A stretch of DNA of 64,000 bases from Actinacidiphila rubida (GCF_900110255.1 NZ_FODD01000036.1:1-64000), one strand, 5' to 3'. Shown: positions 8,988-17,700, counted from the first letter of the stretch. Numbers and translations are program-made. The notes: generated by a model from the sequence alone, not told the origin.

Positions 8988-9317
8988 TCACTCCGTCCAG
9001 AACGGCCGCACCTCGATCATGCCGTGGCGGGCCACGGGGTGCTTCGAGGCCACCTCGATCGCCTCGTCCAGGTCCGCGCACTCGATGATGTCGAAGCCGG
9101 CCATCTGCTCCTTGGTCTCCGCGTACGGGCCGTCCGTGGTGAGCAGCGCGCCGTCCCTGACCCGGACCGTGGTGGCGTCCTCGGCGTCCCGGGTGCGGCT
9201 TCCGGTCAGCCGCACGCCGCGGGCGGTCATCTCGTCGACCCAGGGCTGCGCGTCCATCTCCTCCGGGGAGGCGTCGAAGCCCTGGCCCTCGCTGCAGATC
9301 AACAGCAGGTACTTCAT
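8988..9317 (-). CDS. YCII/DGPF-domain protein, partner of the ECF42 sigma factor
   Basis: 109 residues. The start MKYLLLICSEG and the internal TTDGPYAETKEQMAGF are the YCII-related DGPF family signature. The ATG at 9317 has AAGGAG 7 nt upstream. The stop lies 7 nt before the sigma-factor start, so the two genes are co-transcribed. DGPF proteins are small dimeric ferredoxin-like folds of uncertain biochemical role. The linkage to ECF42 sigma factors is well known and suggests a signalling or target relationship, not proven here. Confidence 0.88.
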   Translation of the reverse strand: MKYLLLICSEGQGFDASPEEMDAQPWVDEMTARGVRLTGSRTRDAEDATTVRVRDGALLTTDGPYAETKEQMAGFDIIECADLDEAIEVASKHPVARHGMIEVRPFWTE

Positions 9318-9473
9318 GGCACATCTCCTTGTGTCCGGTGCCGCCCGGGTCCGTGCCCCGCGCGGTCACCCCTACGACGAACGGGACCCTGCCACATCTA
9401 CACGCCGGGCGAGAATTGTTTCGGCGGGTTCGCAAGGCTTCCGCGAGAGGGGACCGGCGCGGGGCGGCGGGGG

Positions 9474-10214
9474 TCAGCTCGCCCAGGCGGCGGCGGTCCC
9501 GCGGAACGGGGCCAGCACGCCGCCGACCAGCACGAGCAGGGCCGCCGCGCACGCCAGCGGGGCGTCCCGGTGGCCGTGCGCCAGGAATCCCGCACCGGCC
9601 ACGGCGCCGACGAACAGGGCCAGCGCGGACAGCAGCCGGACCCCCGCCCTCCCGGTGGTGCCGCCGGCGAGCCAGGAGTCGGCGGCCATCCGCGTGAGCG
9701 TCATCGTCTGCACGGTGGTGGTGAGATCGGGCACCTTCAGGCTCCGTGCCACCGCGTTCTGCCAGCCCATGGCCAGCGCCAGCAGCACGATGAGGACGCC
9801 GCGCTCGGCACCGGTGGCCGGCCCGCCGCCCGACGCGTCCACGGCGACGGCCACCACCACCAGCGCCAGCTGCACGGCGGTGCCGGTCAGCAGCAGCCGT
9901 CCGCGGCGCCCGGGCACGAGCCGGCCGAGCCGGCCGCCCGACACCGCGCCGGCCAGGAACGCGGCCAGCGACAGCAGGGAATCGGTGACCGAGAAGCCGC
10001 CCGCCCCCGCGAGCGAGAACCCGAGGAACAGCACGTTGCCGGTCATGTTCGCCACGAAGACCCGGCCCAGTGCGAGGTAGCTGAAGGCGTCGACCAGCCC
10101 GCTGACGACCGTGAGTACGAGCAGCAGCAGGGGCAGCGGACCCTGGGGTCCGGCCAGGTCGGGGACGAGCGTGTCACGTGCTTCGCGGAGCGTGGTCTGC
10201 ACGCGGTCCATCAT
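9474..10214 (-). CDS. DUF1275 (YoaK-type) integral membrane protein
   Basis: 246 residues from the ATG at 10214 (MMDRVQ); the longer frame adds an implausible Arg/Gly-rich stretch. About six hydrophobic segments are visible. The family motif region LTVVSGLVDAFSYLALGRVF followed by ANMTGNVLFLG fits DUF1275/YoaK. The C-terminal half contains NAVARSLKVPDLTTTVQTMTL, also typical. The family's function is unknown and no transported substrate is established. It is transcribed leftwards, separate from the sigma factor gene upstream. No strong ribosome binding site precedes the chosen start. Confidence 0.8.
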   Translation of the reverse strand: MMDRVQTTLREARDTLVPDLAGPQGPLPLLLLVLTVVSGLVDAFSYLALGRVFVANMTGNVLFLGFSLAGAGGFSVTDSLLSLAAFLAGAVSGGRLGRLVPGRRGRLLLTGTAVQLALVVVAVAVDASGGGPATGAERGVLIVLLALAMGWQNAVARSLKVPDLTTTVQTMTLTRMAADSWLAGGTTGRAGVRLLSALALFVGAVAGAGFLAHGHRDAPLACAAALLVLVGGVLAPFRGTAAAWAS

Positions 10215-10371
10215 GCGCGACCGGTGACGCGTGTCCGGGGCGCCGCGCGAGGCGCGTCCCGGCTGCCCGGGGCGGCCTCCCGTGCCGGACGCACCGGGGC
10301 CGCCGCATCCCACGTCAGGGTGGGGGCGGCGGCCCTCGTGCCGTACGGCGGTGGCGTGTGCCGGGTGCCGG

Positions 10372-11274
10372 TCAGCCCTGCGCGAGCAGGCCGGTGCGCA
10401 GTCTGCTCAGGGTCCTGTTGAGCAGCCGCGACACGTGCATCTGCGAGTACCCGAGCCGCTCGCCGATCTGGGCCTGCGTCAGCTCCTCGCCGAACCGCAG
10501 CTGCAGCAGGATCCGGTCCCGCTCCGGCAGCTGCTCGATCAGCGGCGCCAGGCTGTGGAAGTCCTCGACGAGCTCCAGCGCCGGGTCGCACTCGCCCATC
10601 GCGTCGGCGAGGGTGCGGCCCTCGCCCTCGGCGGTGCTCTCCGCGTCGTTGTACGGGGTGTCCAGCGAGCCGGCGGTGTAGCCGTTCGCCGCGACGAGGC
10701 CCTCCAGCACCTCCGCCTCGGTGAGTTCCAGGTGCGCGGCCAGTTCCGGCACCGTGGGGTCGCGGTCCAGCAGCACCGACAGGTGCTCCTTGGCCTTGCT
10801 CAGCTCGACCCTCAACTCCTGCAGGCGGCGCGGCACATGAACCGCCCACGAGGTGTCGCGGAAGAAGCGCTTCATCTCGCCGACGATGTACGGGATCGCG
10901 AACGTGGTGAACTCGGTCTCCCGCGCCAGGTCGAACCGGTCGATCGCCTTGATCAGCCCGATGGTGCCGACCTGCACGATCTCCTCGTGGTCGGTGGCCG
11001 GGCGGTTGCGGTACCGGGCGGCGGCGAAGTGCACCAGCGCCAGGTTCATCTCGATCAGGGTGTTGCGGGCATAGGCATGGGCATGGGTGCCCTCCTCCAG
11101 CTCCTGGAGCCGGTCGAAGAAGATCCTCGACAGTTCCCGGGCGTCCTTGGGAGCCACTCCTGTCGCGTCGTCGATCCAGGGGAGGCCGCCGGTGGGGTCG
11201 TCCACCACCGCCGGCCGGCTCGCACCGGCCGTCGCCACGTCTGTGCTCTCCGACTGCTCAACCATTGTGGTCAC
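10372..11274 (-). CDS. SigB/SigF-type alternative sigma factor
   Basis: About 300 residues from the GTG at 11274, picked because GAGG lies 7 nt upstream; a GTG at 11289 is an alternative. Regions in order: region 2 with NTLIEMNLALVHFAAARY and EIVQVGTIGLIKAIDRFD, region 3 with VHVPRRLQELRVELSKAKEH, and region 4 with LTQAQIGERLGYSQMHVSRLL. This is the layout of the SigB/SigF/SigG stress and development group. It starts only 15 bp after the stop of the esterase gene, so the two are probably co-transcribed. No anti-sigma or anti-anti-sigma gene adjoins. These sigma factors normally answer to such partners, so control must come from elsewhere. Confidence 0.88.
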   Translation of the reverse strand: MTTMVEQSESTDVATAGASRPAVVDDPTGGLPWIDDATGVAPKDARELSRIFFDRLQELEEGTHAHAYARNTLIEMNLALVHFAAARYRNRPATDHEEIVQVGTIGLIKAIDRFDLARETEFTTFAIPYIVGEMKRFFRDTSWAVHVPRRLQELRVELSKAKEHLSVLLDRDPTVPELAAHLELTEAEVLEGLVAANGYTAGSLDTPYNDAESTAEGEGRTLADAMGECDPALELVEDFHSLAPLIEQLPERDRILLQLRFGEELTQAQIGERLGYSQMHVSRLLNRTLSRLRTGLLAQG

Positions 11275-11289
11275 GTCATCGCCTCGCAC

Positions 11290-12339
11290 TCATCCGACTG
11301 TTCGACGCCCACCTGCCCTCGAACCCGACGGGTATGCCGGCTCTTTCACGGAAGGGGTGCCGGCGGAGTCCTCCGCCAGCCGCTCGGCGAACCATCGCAG
11401 CTGGCTGACCTGCTGGAACGGGCCTCCGCCGTCATGGCCGTTGAAGTCGTACACCTCGATGTGCTTGCCATGTCCGGCGTAGGCGTTGTACGCCGCGAAG
11501 ACCGTGGACGGCGGGCAGACGTCGTCCTCCAGGGCGGTCGAGAACAGCGCCGGAGCGGTGGCGCGGGCGGCGAAGTGCACGCCGTCGAAGTAGGAGAGCG
11601 TCTCGAACACCCGCTCCCGGCGGTCCCGGTGGACCGACAGGTAGCGGCCGATCTCGCGGTACGGCAGCGCGTCGGTGAGGGTGGCCGCGCGCGGGAAGTC
11701 GCACAGGAAGGGCACGTCGGGCGCGACCGCGACGAGGTCCGGCACCAGTCCGGCCACCGCGAGCGTGATGCCGCCGCCCTGGCTTATGCCGGTCACGGCG
11801 GTGCGGGCGCTGTCGGTGAGCGGGTGCGAGCGTGCCGCCTCGACGGCCCGCACGGCGTCGGTGAAGACCCGCCGGTAGTAGAAGTCCTGCGGGTCCTCGA
11901 TGCCCCGGGTGAGGAAGCCGGGGGAGGCGGGCGTGCTGCCCACCGGGTCCTCGGTGTCGCCGGTCGACCATCCGCCGCCCTGGCCACGGGTGTCCATCAC
12001 GAAGTGCGCGAACCCGGCGGAGGCCCACAGCAGATGGGTGTGGGCCAGGCCGCGGCCGCCGCCGTAGCCGATGAACTCGACCAGCAGCGGCAGCGGTTCC
12101 GCGGTGCCGGCGGGCAGCACCAGCCAGCCCTTGACCCGGTGGCCGCCGAATCCGGAGAACGTCACGTCGTAGGTGTCCAGGGTGGCGAGGCCGGTCCGCA
12201 CGGGGGTGAACACGGCGTCCAGGTCGTGCCCGCGCGCCTCGGCCAGCGTCTGCGACCAGAAGGGGTCGAATCCGGACGGCTCGGGCGCGGTGGAGCGGTA
12301 GGCGCGGAGCTTCTCCAGGGGCAGGTCGAACAGAGCCAT
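11290..12339 (-). CDS. Acetyl xylan esterase / cephalosporin-C deacetylase family alpha/beta hydrolase
   Basis: 349 residues, no signal peptide, so probably cytoplasmic. The AXE1/CE7 fold is shown by MALFDLPLEKLRAY at the start, RGQGGGWSTGD, and the nucleophile motif GISQGGG (Ser). The acid is in TALEDDVCPPST (Asp) and the catalytic His in FNGHDGGG. CE7 enzymes remove acetyl groups from xylo-oligosaccharides and from cephalosporin C. The ATG at 12339 has AAGGA 5 nt upstream. The following gene, 15 bp on, is a SigF-type sigma factor, an unusual pairing that gives no hint of substrate. Confidence 0.85.
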   Translation of the reverse strand: MALFDLPLEKLRAYRSTAPEPSGFDPFWSQTLAEARGHDLDAVFTPVRTGLATLDTYDVTFSGFGGHRVKGWLVLPAGTAEPLPLLVEFIGYGGGRGLAHTHLLWASAGFAHFVMDTRGQGGGWSTGDTEDPVGSTPASPGFLTRGIEDPQDFYYRRVFTDAVRAVEAARSHPLTDSARTAVTGISQGGGITLAVAGLVPDLVAVAPDVPFLCDFPRAATLTDALPYREIGRYLSVHRDRRERVFETLSYFDGVHFAARATAPALFSTALEDDVCPPSTVFAAYNAYAGHGKHIEVYDFNGHDGGGPFQQVSQLRWFAERLAEDSAGTPSVKEPAYPSGSRAGGRRTVG

Positions 12340-12467
12340 CGGGATCCTTCGCGGTCGGCCGGCTGGTGATCTCCCACACCGTACGGCCGTGCCCACGACC
12401 TGCCGCAGAGGAGTCCCACCAGCTGGGACGGTGCGGTGCGTGCCGGGCCCGGCGTGCCCGCCGGGGC

Positions 12468-13052
12468 TCAGGCGGTGGGCGCGGGGTACCGGCGCAGGCC
12501 GGCCACCAGCAGGTCGATCAGCCGGCCCGCCTGGTCGCGCTGCTCGGGGGTGCCCGTGGCCAGGCAGATGCCGCTGAGGGCGGTCACCACGTCCCCGGCG
12601 TCGACATCACCGCGCAGTGCGCCCTCGGCGGCCCCGGCGTCGAGCAGCGCGCCGACCGCGCCGGTCAGCCGGTCGCGGCTGTGCGCGAACGGGTTGCCGC
12701 CGGAGGCGATCACGGCCTTGAGCGCCTCGCCCATGCCCCGTTTGGCCGCCAGGTAGTCGACGAAGTTGTCCATCCACGTCCGCAGCGCCTCTTCGGCGGG
12801 CGCCGCCGCCAGCAACTGCCGGGCGGAGTCGCACAGCCGGTCCAGCTCGTTGCGGTAGGCGGCCTCGACGAGCGCCTCGCGGGTGGGGAAGTGCCGGTAG
12901 AGCGTGCCGATGCCGACGCCCGCCTCCTTGGCGATGGCGTCGAGCGTCACGTCGGGGCCGTCCTCGGAGAACGCGCGCACGGCGACCGCCAGTAGCCGGT
13001 CCCGGTTGCGCTGCGCGTCCGCGCGCAGCGGACGGGGTGCGGTGTCCGCCAC
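12468..13052 (-). CDS. TetR-family repressor of the divergent SDR gene
   Basis: 194 residues from the GTG at 13052, which has a strong GAGGAGG 8 nt upstream. The N-terminal helix-turn-helix is clear: VTLDAIAKEAGVGIGTLYRHF (about 35-55). The C-terminal ligand domain contains WMDNFVDYLAAKRGM and the DVVTALSGI helix. The gene is divergent from an SDR-type oxidoreductase at 13233. The 180-bp gap contains an 18-bp perfect palindrome and further GGAG/CTCC half-sites, so this protein probably represses both the SDR gene and itself, released by a small ligand linked to the SDR reaction. Confidence 0.88.
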   Translation of the reverse strand: MADTAPRPLRADAQRNRDRLLAVAVRAFSEDGPDVTLDAIAKEAGVGIGTLYRHFPTREALVEAAYRNELDRLCDSARQLLAAAPAEEALRTWMDNFVDYLAAKRGMGEALKAVIASGGNPFAHSRDRLTGAVGALLDAGAAEGALRGDVDAGDVVTALSGICLATGTPEQRDQAGRLIDLLVAGLRRYPAPTA

Positions 13053-13091
13053 GATGTGTGCCTCCTCGGTCGCCCACTGATACGGAGCCTG

Positions 13092-13109
13092 CTCCGGTTG
13101 CAACCGGAG
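13092..13109. promoter_or_regulatory. TetR operator (18-bp perfect palindrome)
   Basis: CTCCGGTTGCAACCGGAG is its own reverse complement and sits in the tetR/SDR divergent promoter region. Flanking half-sites include CGGAG..CTCCTCCG just downstream and GGAGG-AA-CCTCC near 13138-13149, so more than one dimer may bind. Confidence 0.65.
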
Positions 13110-13232
13110 TCTCCTCCGTTTACGCTCGGCGACGTAGCGGAGGAACCTCCGGATATCCATCGTACCCGGCTGCGGACCCCGCTGCGCAGTTCCCGGGCGC
13201 GTGAGGCGCCGGGACCGGAGGGAGCGGACGAC

Positions 13233-14180
13233 ATGACTGACGGCGCACGCATCACCACGCCTTTCGACCAGCAGTCCACCGCCGCGGAGGTGGTGGACGG
13301 GATCTCGCTGTCCGGCAAGCGCGCCATCGTGACCGGCGGCGGCTCGGGCATCGGCGTCGAGACCGCCCGGGCGCTGGCCGGCGCCGGCGCCGAGGTGACG
13401 CTCGCGGTGCGTGCCGCCCAGGCCGGCGAGGAGGCGGCCCGGGACATCACCGCGAGCACCGGCAACCAGCAGGTGCGCGTCGCACTCCTGGACCTGGCCG
13501 ACCCCGCCTCCGTCGCCGCGTTCAGCGCCGCCTGGTACGGGCCGCTGCACATCCTCGTCAACAACGCCGGCGTGATGGCGGCGCCCGAAACCCGTACCGC
13601 GCGGGGCTGGGAGCTGCAGTTCGCCACCAACCACCTCGGGCACTTCGGGCTGGCCCGCGGACTGCGCACGGCGCTGGCGACGGCCGGCGGCGCGCGGATC
13701 GTCTCGGTCAGCTCCAGCGCGCACCTGCAGTCCCCGGTGGTCTTCGAGGACATCCACTTCGAGCGGCGGGCCTACGACCCGTGGCTGGCCTACGGGCAGT
13801 CCAAGACCGCCAACGTCCTGTTCGGTGTCGAGGGCAGCAAGCGCTGGGCGTCCGACGGCATCACCGTCAACGCCCTGATGCCGGGCGCCATCCGTACCAA
13901 CCTGCAGCGCCACATCACGCAGGAGGAACTGGACGCCGCGCGCGCCCGGGCCGGCGGCGGCGGTCCGCAGTGGAAGACGCCGGAGCAGGGCGCGGCCACC
14001 TCCGTGCTGGTCGCGACGTCCCCGCTGCTCGAAGGCGTCGGCGGCCGCTACTTCGAGGACTGCGAGGAGGCCGCTCCGCACGTGGAGGGCGGCCCGCGCC
14101 GCGGCTACGCGCCGTACGCCGTCGACCCCGAGGCCGCGGCCCGGCTGTGGCAGGTCTCCGCGGACATGCTGGACGGCTGA
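13233..14180 (+). CDS. Short-chain dehydrogenase/reductase (retinol dehydrogenase/WWOX-like)
   Basis: 315 residues from the ATG at 13233 (GGAG 8 nt upstream); the open frame extends further but without initiation signals. The Rossmann fold has TGGGSGIG (about 36-43), NNAGVM, and the catalytic Tyr/Lys pair in YGQSKTAN with the preceding Ser in VSVSSSAH. The extended C-terminal part with YFEDCEEA matches SDR proteins annotated as retinol or light-dependent protochlorophyllide reductase-like. The substrate is unknown. The divergent tetR and shared palindrome suggest induction by the substrate, as in many detoxification pairs. Confidence 0.87.
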   Translation: MTDGARITTPFDQQSTAAEVVDGISLSGKRAIVTGGGSGIGVETARALAGAGAEVTLAVRAAQAGEEAARDITASTGNQQVRVALLDLADPASVAAFSAAWYGPLHILVNNAGVMAAPETRTARGWELQFATNHLGHFGLARGLRTALATAGGARIVSVSSSAHLQSPVVFEDIHFERRAYDPWLAYGQSKTANVLFGVEGSKRWASDGITVNALMPGAIRTNLQRHITQEELDAARARAGGGGPQWKTPEQGAATSVLVATSPLLEGVGGRYFEDCEEAAPHVEGGPRRGYAPYAVDPEAAARLWQVSADMLDG

Positions 14181-14238
14181 GCGGTCCGGCGCGGGGAGCG
14201 GGGCGGCGGCCGGCGGCACGGGGCCGCCGGCCGCTCCC

Positions 14239-14325
14239 TCATCTCCCCTTGGCCGTGTCGGCCGGACGGCCGCTCTCGGGGCCGGTGGTGCAGCCGCCCT
14301 TGCGGCAGTTGATGTCGGGGCAGGA
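14239..14325 (-). CDS. Possible separately initiated Cys-rich small protein (29 residues)
   Basis: This lies inside, and in frame with, the GNAT gene's 3' end. Its ATG is preceded by GAGGTGATCGAC, a good ribosome site at 6 nt spacing. The product begins MSCPDINCRKGGCTTG, with Cys at residues 3, 8 and 13, and ends in a hydrophilic tail. Either the GNAT gene is fused to this segment by loss of a stop codon, or both products are made. No function can be assigned. Confidence 0.3.
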   Translation of the reverse strand, partial: SCPDINCRKGGCTTGPESGRPADTAKGR

Positions 14326-14967
14326 CATGTCGATCACCTCTTCTGAGCCGGCCGGCTTCCGTTCGGGATGCGGCGGGGTGGCGGAGTGCGGTGCGGGGCG
14401 CGGTGCGAGAGGGGGCGGCGGGTCCAGGTCGGCGGGGACGCAGTCCAGCAGCAGCTTGTCGACGCGCCGGCCCTGCCACAGGGCGGCGCTGCGCAGCCGT
14501 CCGGCCGTCCGGAAACCGGCCTTGAGGTAGGCGTTCACGGCCGCGGTGTGGGGAGCGAGCACCTCCAGCCACACCGCGCTGAGCGACGCGATGCCGAACG
14601 CCCAGTCGAGAGTGAGTGCGGTGGCTTCGGTCGCGTAGCCCCGGCCGCGGTGCTCCGGGGCGATGACGAGGGTGAACTCGGCGCTGTTGACGGCCTGGTC
14701 GACGCTCAGGGACGCGGTCCCGACCGGGACCGCGCCTTCCGCGGTGATCAGTTCGAAGAGCTGGTAGTGGTCCGAGGTGTGACTGCTGCGGAAACGTGCC
14801 CGGAACACGTCCCAGGGCACCGGCCAGCGGGCACCGAAGCCGACGACGGTCGCCGGGTCCGTCTCCCACCGGTGGTACTCCTGCATCATTTCTTCCCTCG
14901 CGAGCGCCAGTGCCAACCGCCTTCCCGTACGCAGCGGTACGGGTGCGGTGGGGCGGGGGTCGGTCAT
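14239..14967 (-). CDS. GNAT N-acetyltransferase (RimJ/RimL-like) with Cys-rich C-terminal extension
   Basis: 242 residues from the ATG at 14967; the GTG directly before it at 14970 sits nearer the GGAGAG ribosome site and may be used. Residues about 12-180 form a GNAT domain with VIAPEHRGRGYATEA as the acetyl-CoA pyrophosphate loop and NAYLKAGFRTAG near its end. GNAT proteins of this type stop at about 180-190 residues. This one continues for some 60 residues, a Pro-rich linker and then MSCPDINCRKGGCTTG with three Cys. An in-frame internal ATG at 14325 has GAGGTG 6 nt upstream, so a separate 29-residue product is possible. The substrate of the acetyltransferase is unknown. Confidence 0.78.
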   Translation of the reverse strand: MTDPRPTAPVPLRTGRRLALALAREEMMQEYHRWETDPATVVGFGARWPVPWDVFRARFRSSHTSDHYQLFELITAEGAVPVGTASLSVDQAVNSAEFTLVIAPEHRGRGYATEATALTLDWAFGIASLSAVWLEVLAPHTAAVNAYLKAGFRTAGRLRSAALWQGRRVDKLLLDCVPADLDPPPPLAPRPAPHSATPPHPERKPAGSEEVIDMSCPDINCRKGGCTTGPESGRPADTAKGR

Positions 14968-15101
14968 CACATTCGGTCTCTCCTCCGTCTTCCCGGGCAC
15001 GGGCGGTGCAGCCGTCCACAAATGGTCAATCCGCGGAGGATGGCCGGACGCCGGAACGGCCGTTCCCGCCCCGGGGATTCGGGCGTGTGCATGGCTCAAC
15101 C

Positions 15102-15173
15102 TGTGCGTCGCCGCTGATCGCCAGCCGCGCCGCGATCGGCGGCTGGGAGCAGTTCGATCTGATCACCTCCTGA
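15102..15173 (+). pseudogene. Fossil of a C-terminal fascin-like (beta-trefoil) domain
   Basis: The frame ending in TGA at 15171-15173 reads CASPLIASRAAIGGWEQFDL then ITS and stop. This strongly resembles the last strand of fascin-like beta-trefoil modules on secreted streptomycete enzymes (pattern: PLIANRTAIGxWEQFDLI). Nothing upstream in any frame continues the domain, and the region is otherwise the promoter side of the GNAT gene. It is best read as the leftover 3' end of a lost secreted-protein gene. Confidence 0.5.
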
Positions 15174-15240
15174 CGCGGTAGCGGGCCCGCCAACCGGGGA
15201 AGGCAAGAGGCACGCGGTTGTCGAGGGCAGGGAGGGCGCG

Positions 15241-16404
15241 GTGAAGGTCGGGCTGCTGACCCGGGAGTATCCGCCGGACGTGTACGGCGGTGCCGGGGTC
15301 CACGTGGAGTTCCTCGCCCGCGAGCTGCGTGCCCTGGTCGATCTGGAAGTGCACTGCTGGGGCGAGGGCGCGGACGACGGAGTGATCCGCCACCGCGCCC
15401 CGGCGACCCTCGACGGCGCCAACGACGCGCTGCGCACCTTCGCCGTCGACCTGGCGATGGCCGGCGCCGTCCAGGGACGGGACCTGGTGCACTCCCACAC
15501 CTGGTACGCCAACCTCGGCGGACACGTCGCCAAGATGCTGTACGGCATCCCGCACGTCCTCACCGCCCACTCGCTGGAGCCGCTGCGCCCATGGAAGGCC
15601 GAGCAACTCGGCGGCGGGTACGCACTGTCCTCCTGGGCCGAGCGCGGCGCGATGGAGAGCGCCGACGCGGTCGTCGCCGTCTCCGACGGGATGCGCCGCG
15701 ACATCCTCGGCTGCTATCCCGGCCTCGACCCCGACCGGGTGCACGTCATCCGCAACGGCATCGACACCGCCACGTACCGGCCCGACCCGCGGACCGACGC
15801 GCTCTCCCGCATCGGCGTGGACCCGCAGCGCCCCTACGTGCTGTTCGTCGGCCGCATCACCCGGCAGAAGGGCGTGCCCCACCTGCTGCGGGCGGCCCGC
15901 GGTCTCGACCCGTCGGTGCAGCTGGTGCTCTGCGCCGGCGCGCCCGACACGCCCGCCCTGGACCGGGAGTTCCGTGGGCTGTTCGACGAACTGAACGCGG
16001 TACGCGACGGCGTGCACTGGATCCCGGCGATGCTGCCGCGCCCGGTCGTCGTGCAACTCCTCACGCACGCGGCGGTGTTCGTGTGCCCCTCGGTCTACGA
16101 GCCGCTCGGCATCGTCAACCTGGAGGCGATGGCGTGCGGCACCGCCGTGGTGGCCTCGGCGGTCGGCGGCATCCCCGAGGTGGTGGACGACGGCACCACC
16201 GGGCTGCTGGTGCCCTACGACGAGCAGCGGCCCGAGGCGTTCGAGAGCGCGCTGGCGGAGGCCCTGGACCGGCTCGCCGGCGATCCGGCGACCGCCGCCC
16301 GGATGGGAGCGGCCGGACGCGACCGGGCCGTGCGGGAGTTCGGATGGGAGACCGTGGCGCGCCGCACCGCCGACCTGTACTCCGCGGTCCTCGGCGGCAG
16401 CTGA
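15241..16404 (+). CDS. glgA: Actinobacterial glycogen synthase / maltose-1-phosphate synthase (GT4)
   Basis: 387 residues from the GTG at 15241, with GGAGG 5 nt upstream. The GT4 fold opens with [27 protein letters not shown] and [11 protein letters not shown] mark the second Rossmann domain. The retaining GT4 E-x7-E motif lies in [18 protein letters not shown]. Actinobacterial GlgA/GlgM of this type uses ADP-glucose, with glucose-1-phosphate giving maltose-1-phosphate for the GlgE route, or extends glycogen. The glgC gene that makes ADP-glucose follows after 67 bp, supporting a shared transcript. Confidence 0.92.
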   Translation: MKVGLLTREYPPDVYGGAGVHVEFLARELRALVDLEVHCWGEGADDGVIRHRAPATLDGANDALRTFAVDLAMAGAVQGRDLVHSHTWYANLGGHVAKMLYGIPHVLTAHSLEPLRPWKAEQLGGGYALSSWAERGAMESADAVVAVSDGMRRDILGCYPGLDPDRVHVIRNGIDTATYRPDPRTDALSRIGVDPQRPYVLFVGRITRQKGVPHLLRAARGLDPSVQLVLCAGAPDTPALDREFRGLFDELNAVRDGVHWIPAMLPRPVVVQLLTHAAVFVCPSVYEPLGIVNLEAMACGTAVVASAVGGIPEVVDDGTTGLLVPYDEQRPEAFESALAEALDRLAGDPATAARMGAAGRDRAVREFGWETVARRTADLYSAVLGGS

Positions 16405-16471
16405 CGGACGGCGGCGTCGTGCGGCAGGGGCCGTACGGCATGCTCAGACGGAGACGATGGAGGGGGCCTCG

Positions 16472-17689
16472 ATGCGCGGTGGACCTTCGGTGCTCGGCAT
16501 AGTGCTGGCCGGGGGCGCGGGCAAGCGGCTGATGCCGCTCACCGCGGACCGGGCCAAACCCGCCGTGACCTTCGGCGGCACCTACCGGCTGGTGGACTTC
16601 GTGCTGTCCAACCTGGTCAACGGCGACGTCATGAAGGTGTGCGTGCTCACGCAGTACAAGTCGCACTCGCTCGACCGGCACGTCACGACCACCTGGCGGA
16701 TGTCCAGCCTGCTCGGCAACTACGTGACGCCGGTGCCGGCCCAGCAGCGGCTCGGCCCGCGCTGGTACCTGGGCAGCGCCGACGCGATCCTGCAGTCGCT
16801 GAACCTGGTGCACGACGAACGGCCCGACTACATCGCGGTGTTCGGCGCCGACCACGTCTACCGGATGGACCCCCGGCAGATGCTCGCCCAGCACGTCGAG
16901 CACGGCGCCGGGGTGACCGTCGCCGGCATCAAGGTGCCCAGGGCCGAGGCGTCCTCGTTCGGGGTGATCACCCCGGGCGGCGACGGCATCCGGGTCGAGC
17001 GCTTCCTGGAGAAGCCGGCCGACCCGCCGGGCCTGCCCGACGACCCGACCAAGGTGTTCGCCTCCATGGGCAACTACCTGTTCAGCACCAAGACGCTGCT
17101 GGACGCGCTCCAGGAGGACGCCGAGGACACCCAGTCGGTGCACGACATGGGCGGCAGCATCCTGCCGCGGCTCACCGCCGAGGGCGTCGCGCAGGTCTAC
17201 GACTTCGACACCAACCACGTACCGGGCGAGACCGTCCGCGACCACGGCTACTGGCGCGACGTCGGCACCCTGGAGGCCTACTACGAGGCGCACATGGACC
17301 TGGTGTCGGACCAGCCCGCGTTCAACCTGGACAACCGCCGCTGGCCGATCTACACGCACCCCGGGCAGCTGCCGCCCGCCAAGATCGCGGCCGGCGGCAT
17401 CGTCGGCGAGTCGGTGGTCAGCCCCGGCTGCGTGATCCGCGGCCAGGTCACCAGGTCGGTGCTGTCGCCCGGGGTGGTCGTGGACTCCGGGGCCGTCGTC
17501 CAGGGCTCGGTGCTGCACGACAACGTCCGTGTCGGGCGCGGCGCGATCGTGCGCGGCGCGGTGCTCGACAAGAACGTGGACGTGCCGCCGGGCGCGACGA
17601 TCGGCGTCAACCCGGACCGGGACCGCGAGCTGTACACCGTCTCGCTCGGCGGGGTGATCGCGCTGGGCAAGGGACAGCGCGTCGAATGA
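16472..17689 (+). CDS. glgC: Glucose-1-phosphate adenylyltransferase (ADP-glucose pyrophosphorylase)
   Basis: 405 residues from the ATG at 16472, with GGAGG 8 nt upstream; a GGAGG-containing in-frame ATG at 16457 is the ribosome site itself. The nucleotidyltransferase domain begins with [20 protein letters not shown] and the substrate loop [15 protein letters not shown]. Further motifs are [21 protein letters not shown] and RVERFLEKP. The C-terminal left-handed beta-helix starts about residue 300 with the hexapeptide-like [16 protein letters not shown]. It makes ADP-glucose for the preceding GlgA. A hairpin terminator follows. Confidence 0.94.
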   Translation: MRGGPSVLGIVLAGGAGKRLMPLTADRAKPAVTFGGTYRLVDFVLSNLVNGDVMKVCVLTQYKSHSLDRHVTTTWRMSSLLGNYVTPVPAQQRLGPRWYLGSADAILQSLNLVHDERPDYIAVFGADHVYRMDPRQMLAQHVEHGAGVTVAGIKVPRAEASSFGVITPGGDGIRVERFLEKPADPPGLPDDPTKVFASMGNYLFSTKTLLDALQEDAEDTQSVHDMGGSILPRLTAEGVAQVYDFDTNHVPGETVRDHGYWRDVGTLEAYYEAHMDLVSDQPAFNLDNRRWPIYTHPGQLPPAKIAAGGIVGESVVSPGCVIRGQVTRSVLSPGVVVDSGAVVQGSVLHDNVRVGRGAIVRGAVLDKNVDVPPGATIGVNPDRDRELYTVSLGGVIALGKGQRVE

Positions 17690-17700
17690 CGGCCACCGGC

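Noticed and set aside
15161-15171. GATCACCTCCT, identical to the core of the 16S rRNA 3' end
   Set aside because: Only 11 bases match and no rRNA sequence surrounds it. On the minus strand it is a perfect ribosome site but no start codon follows at a usable distance. It is explained by the LITS-stop codons of the fascin-like fossil.
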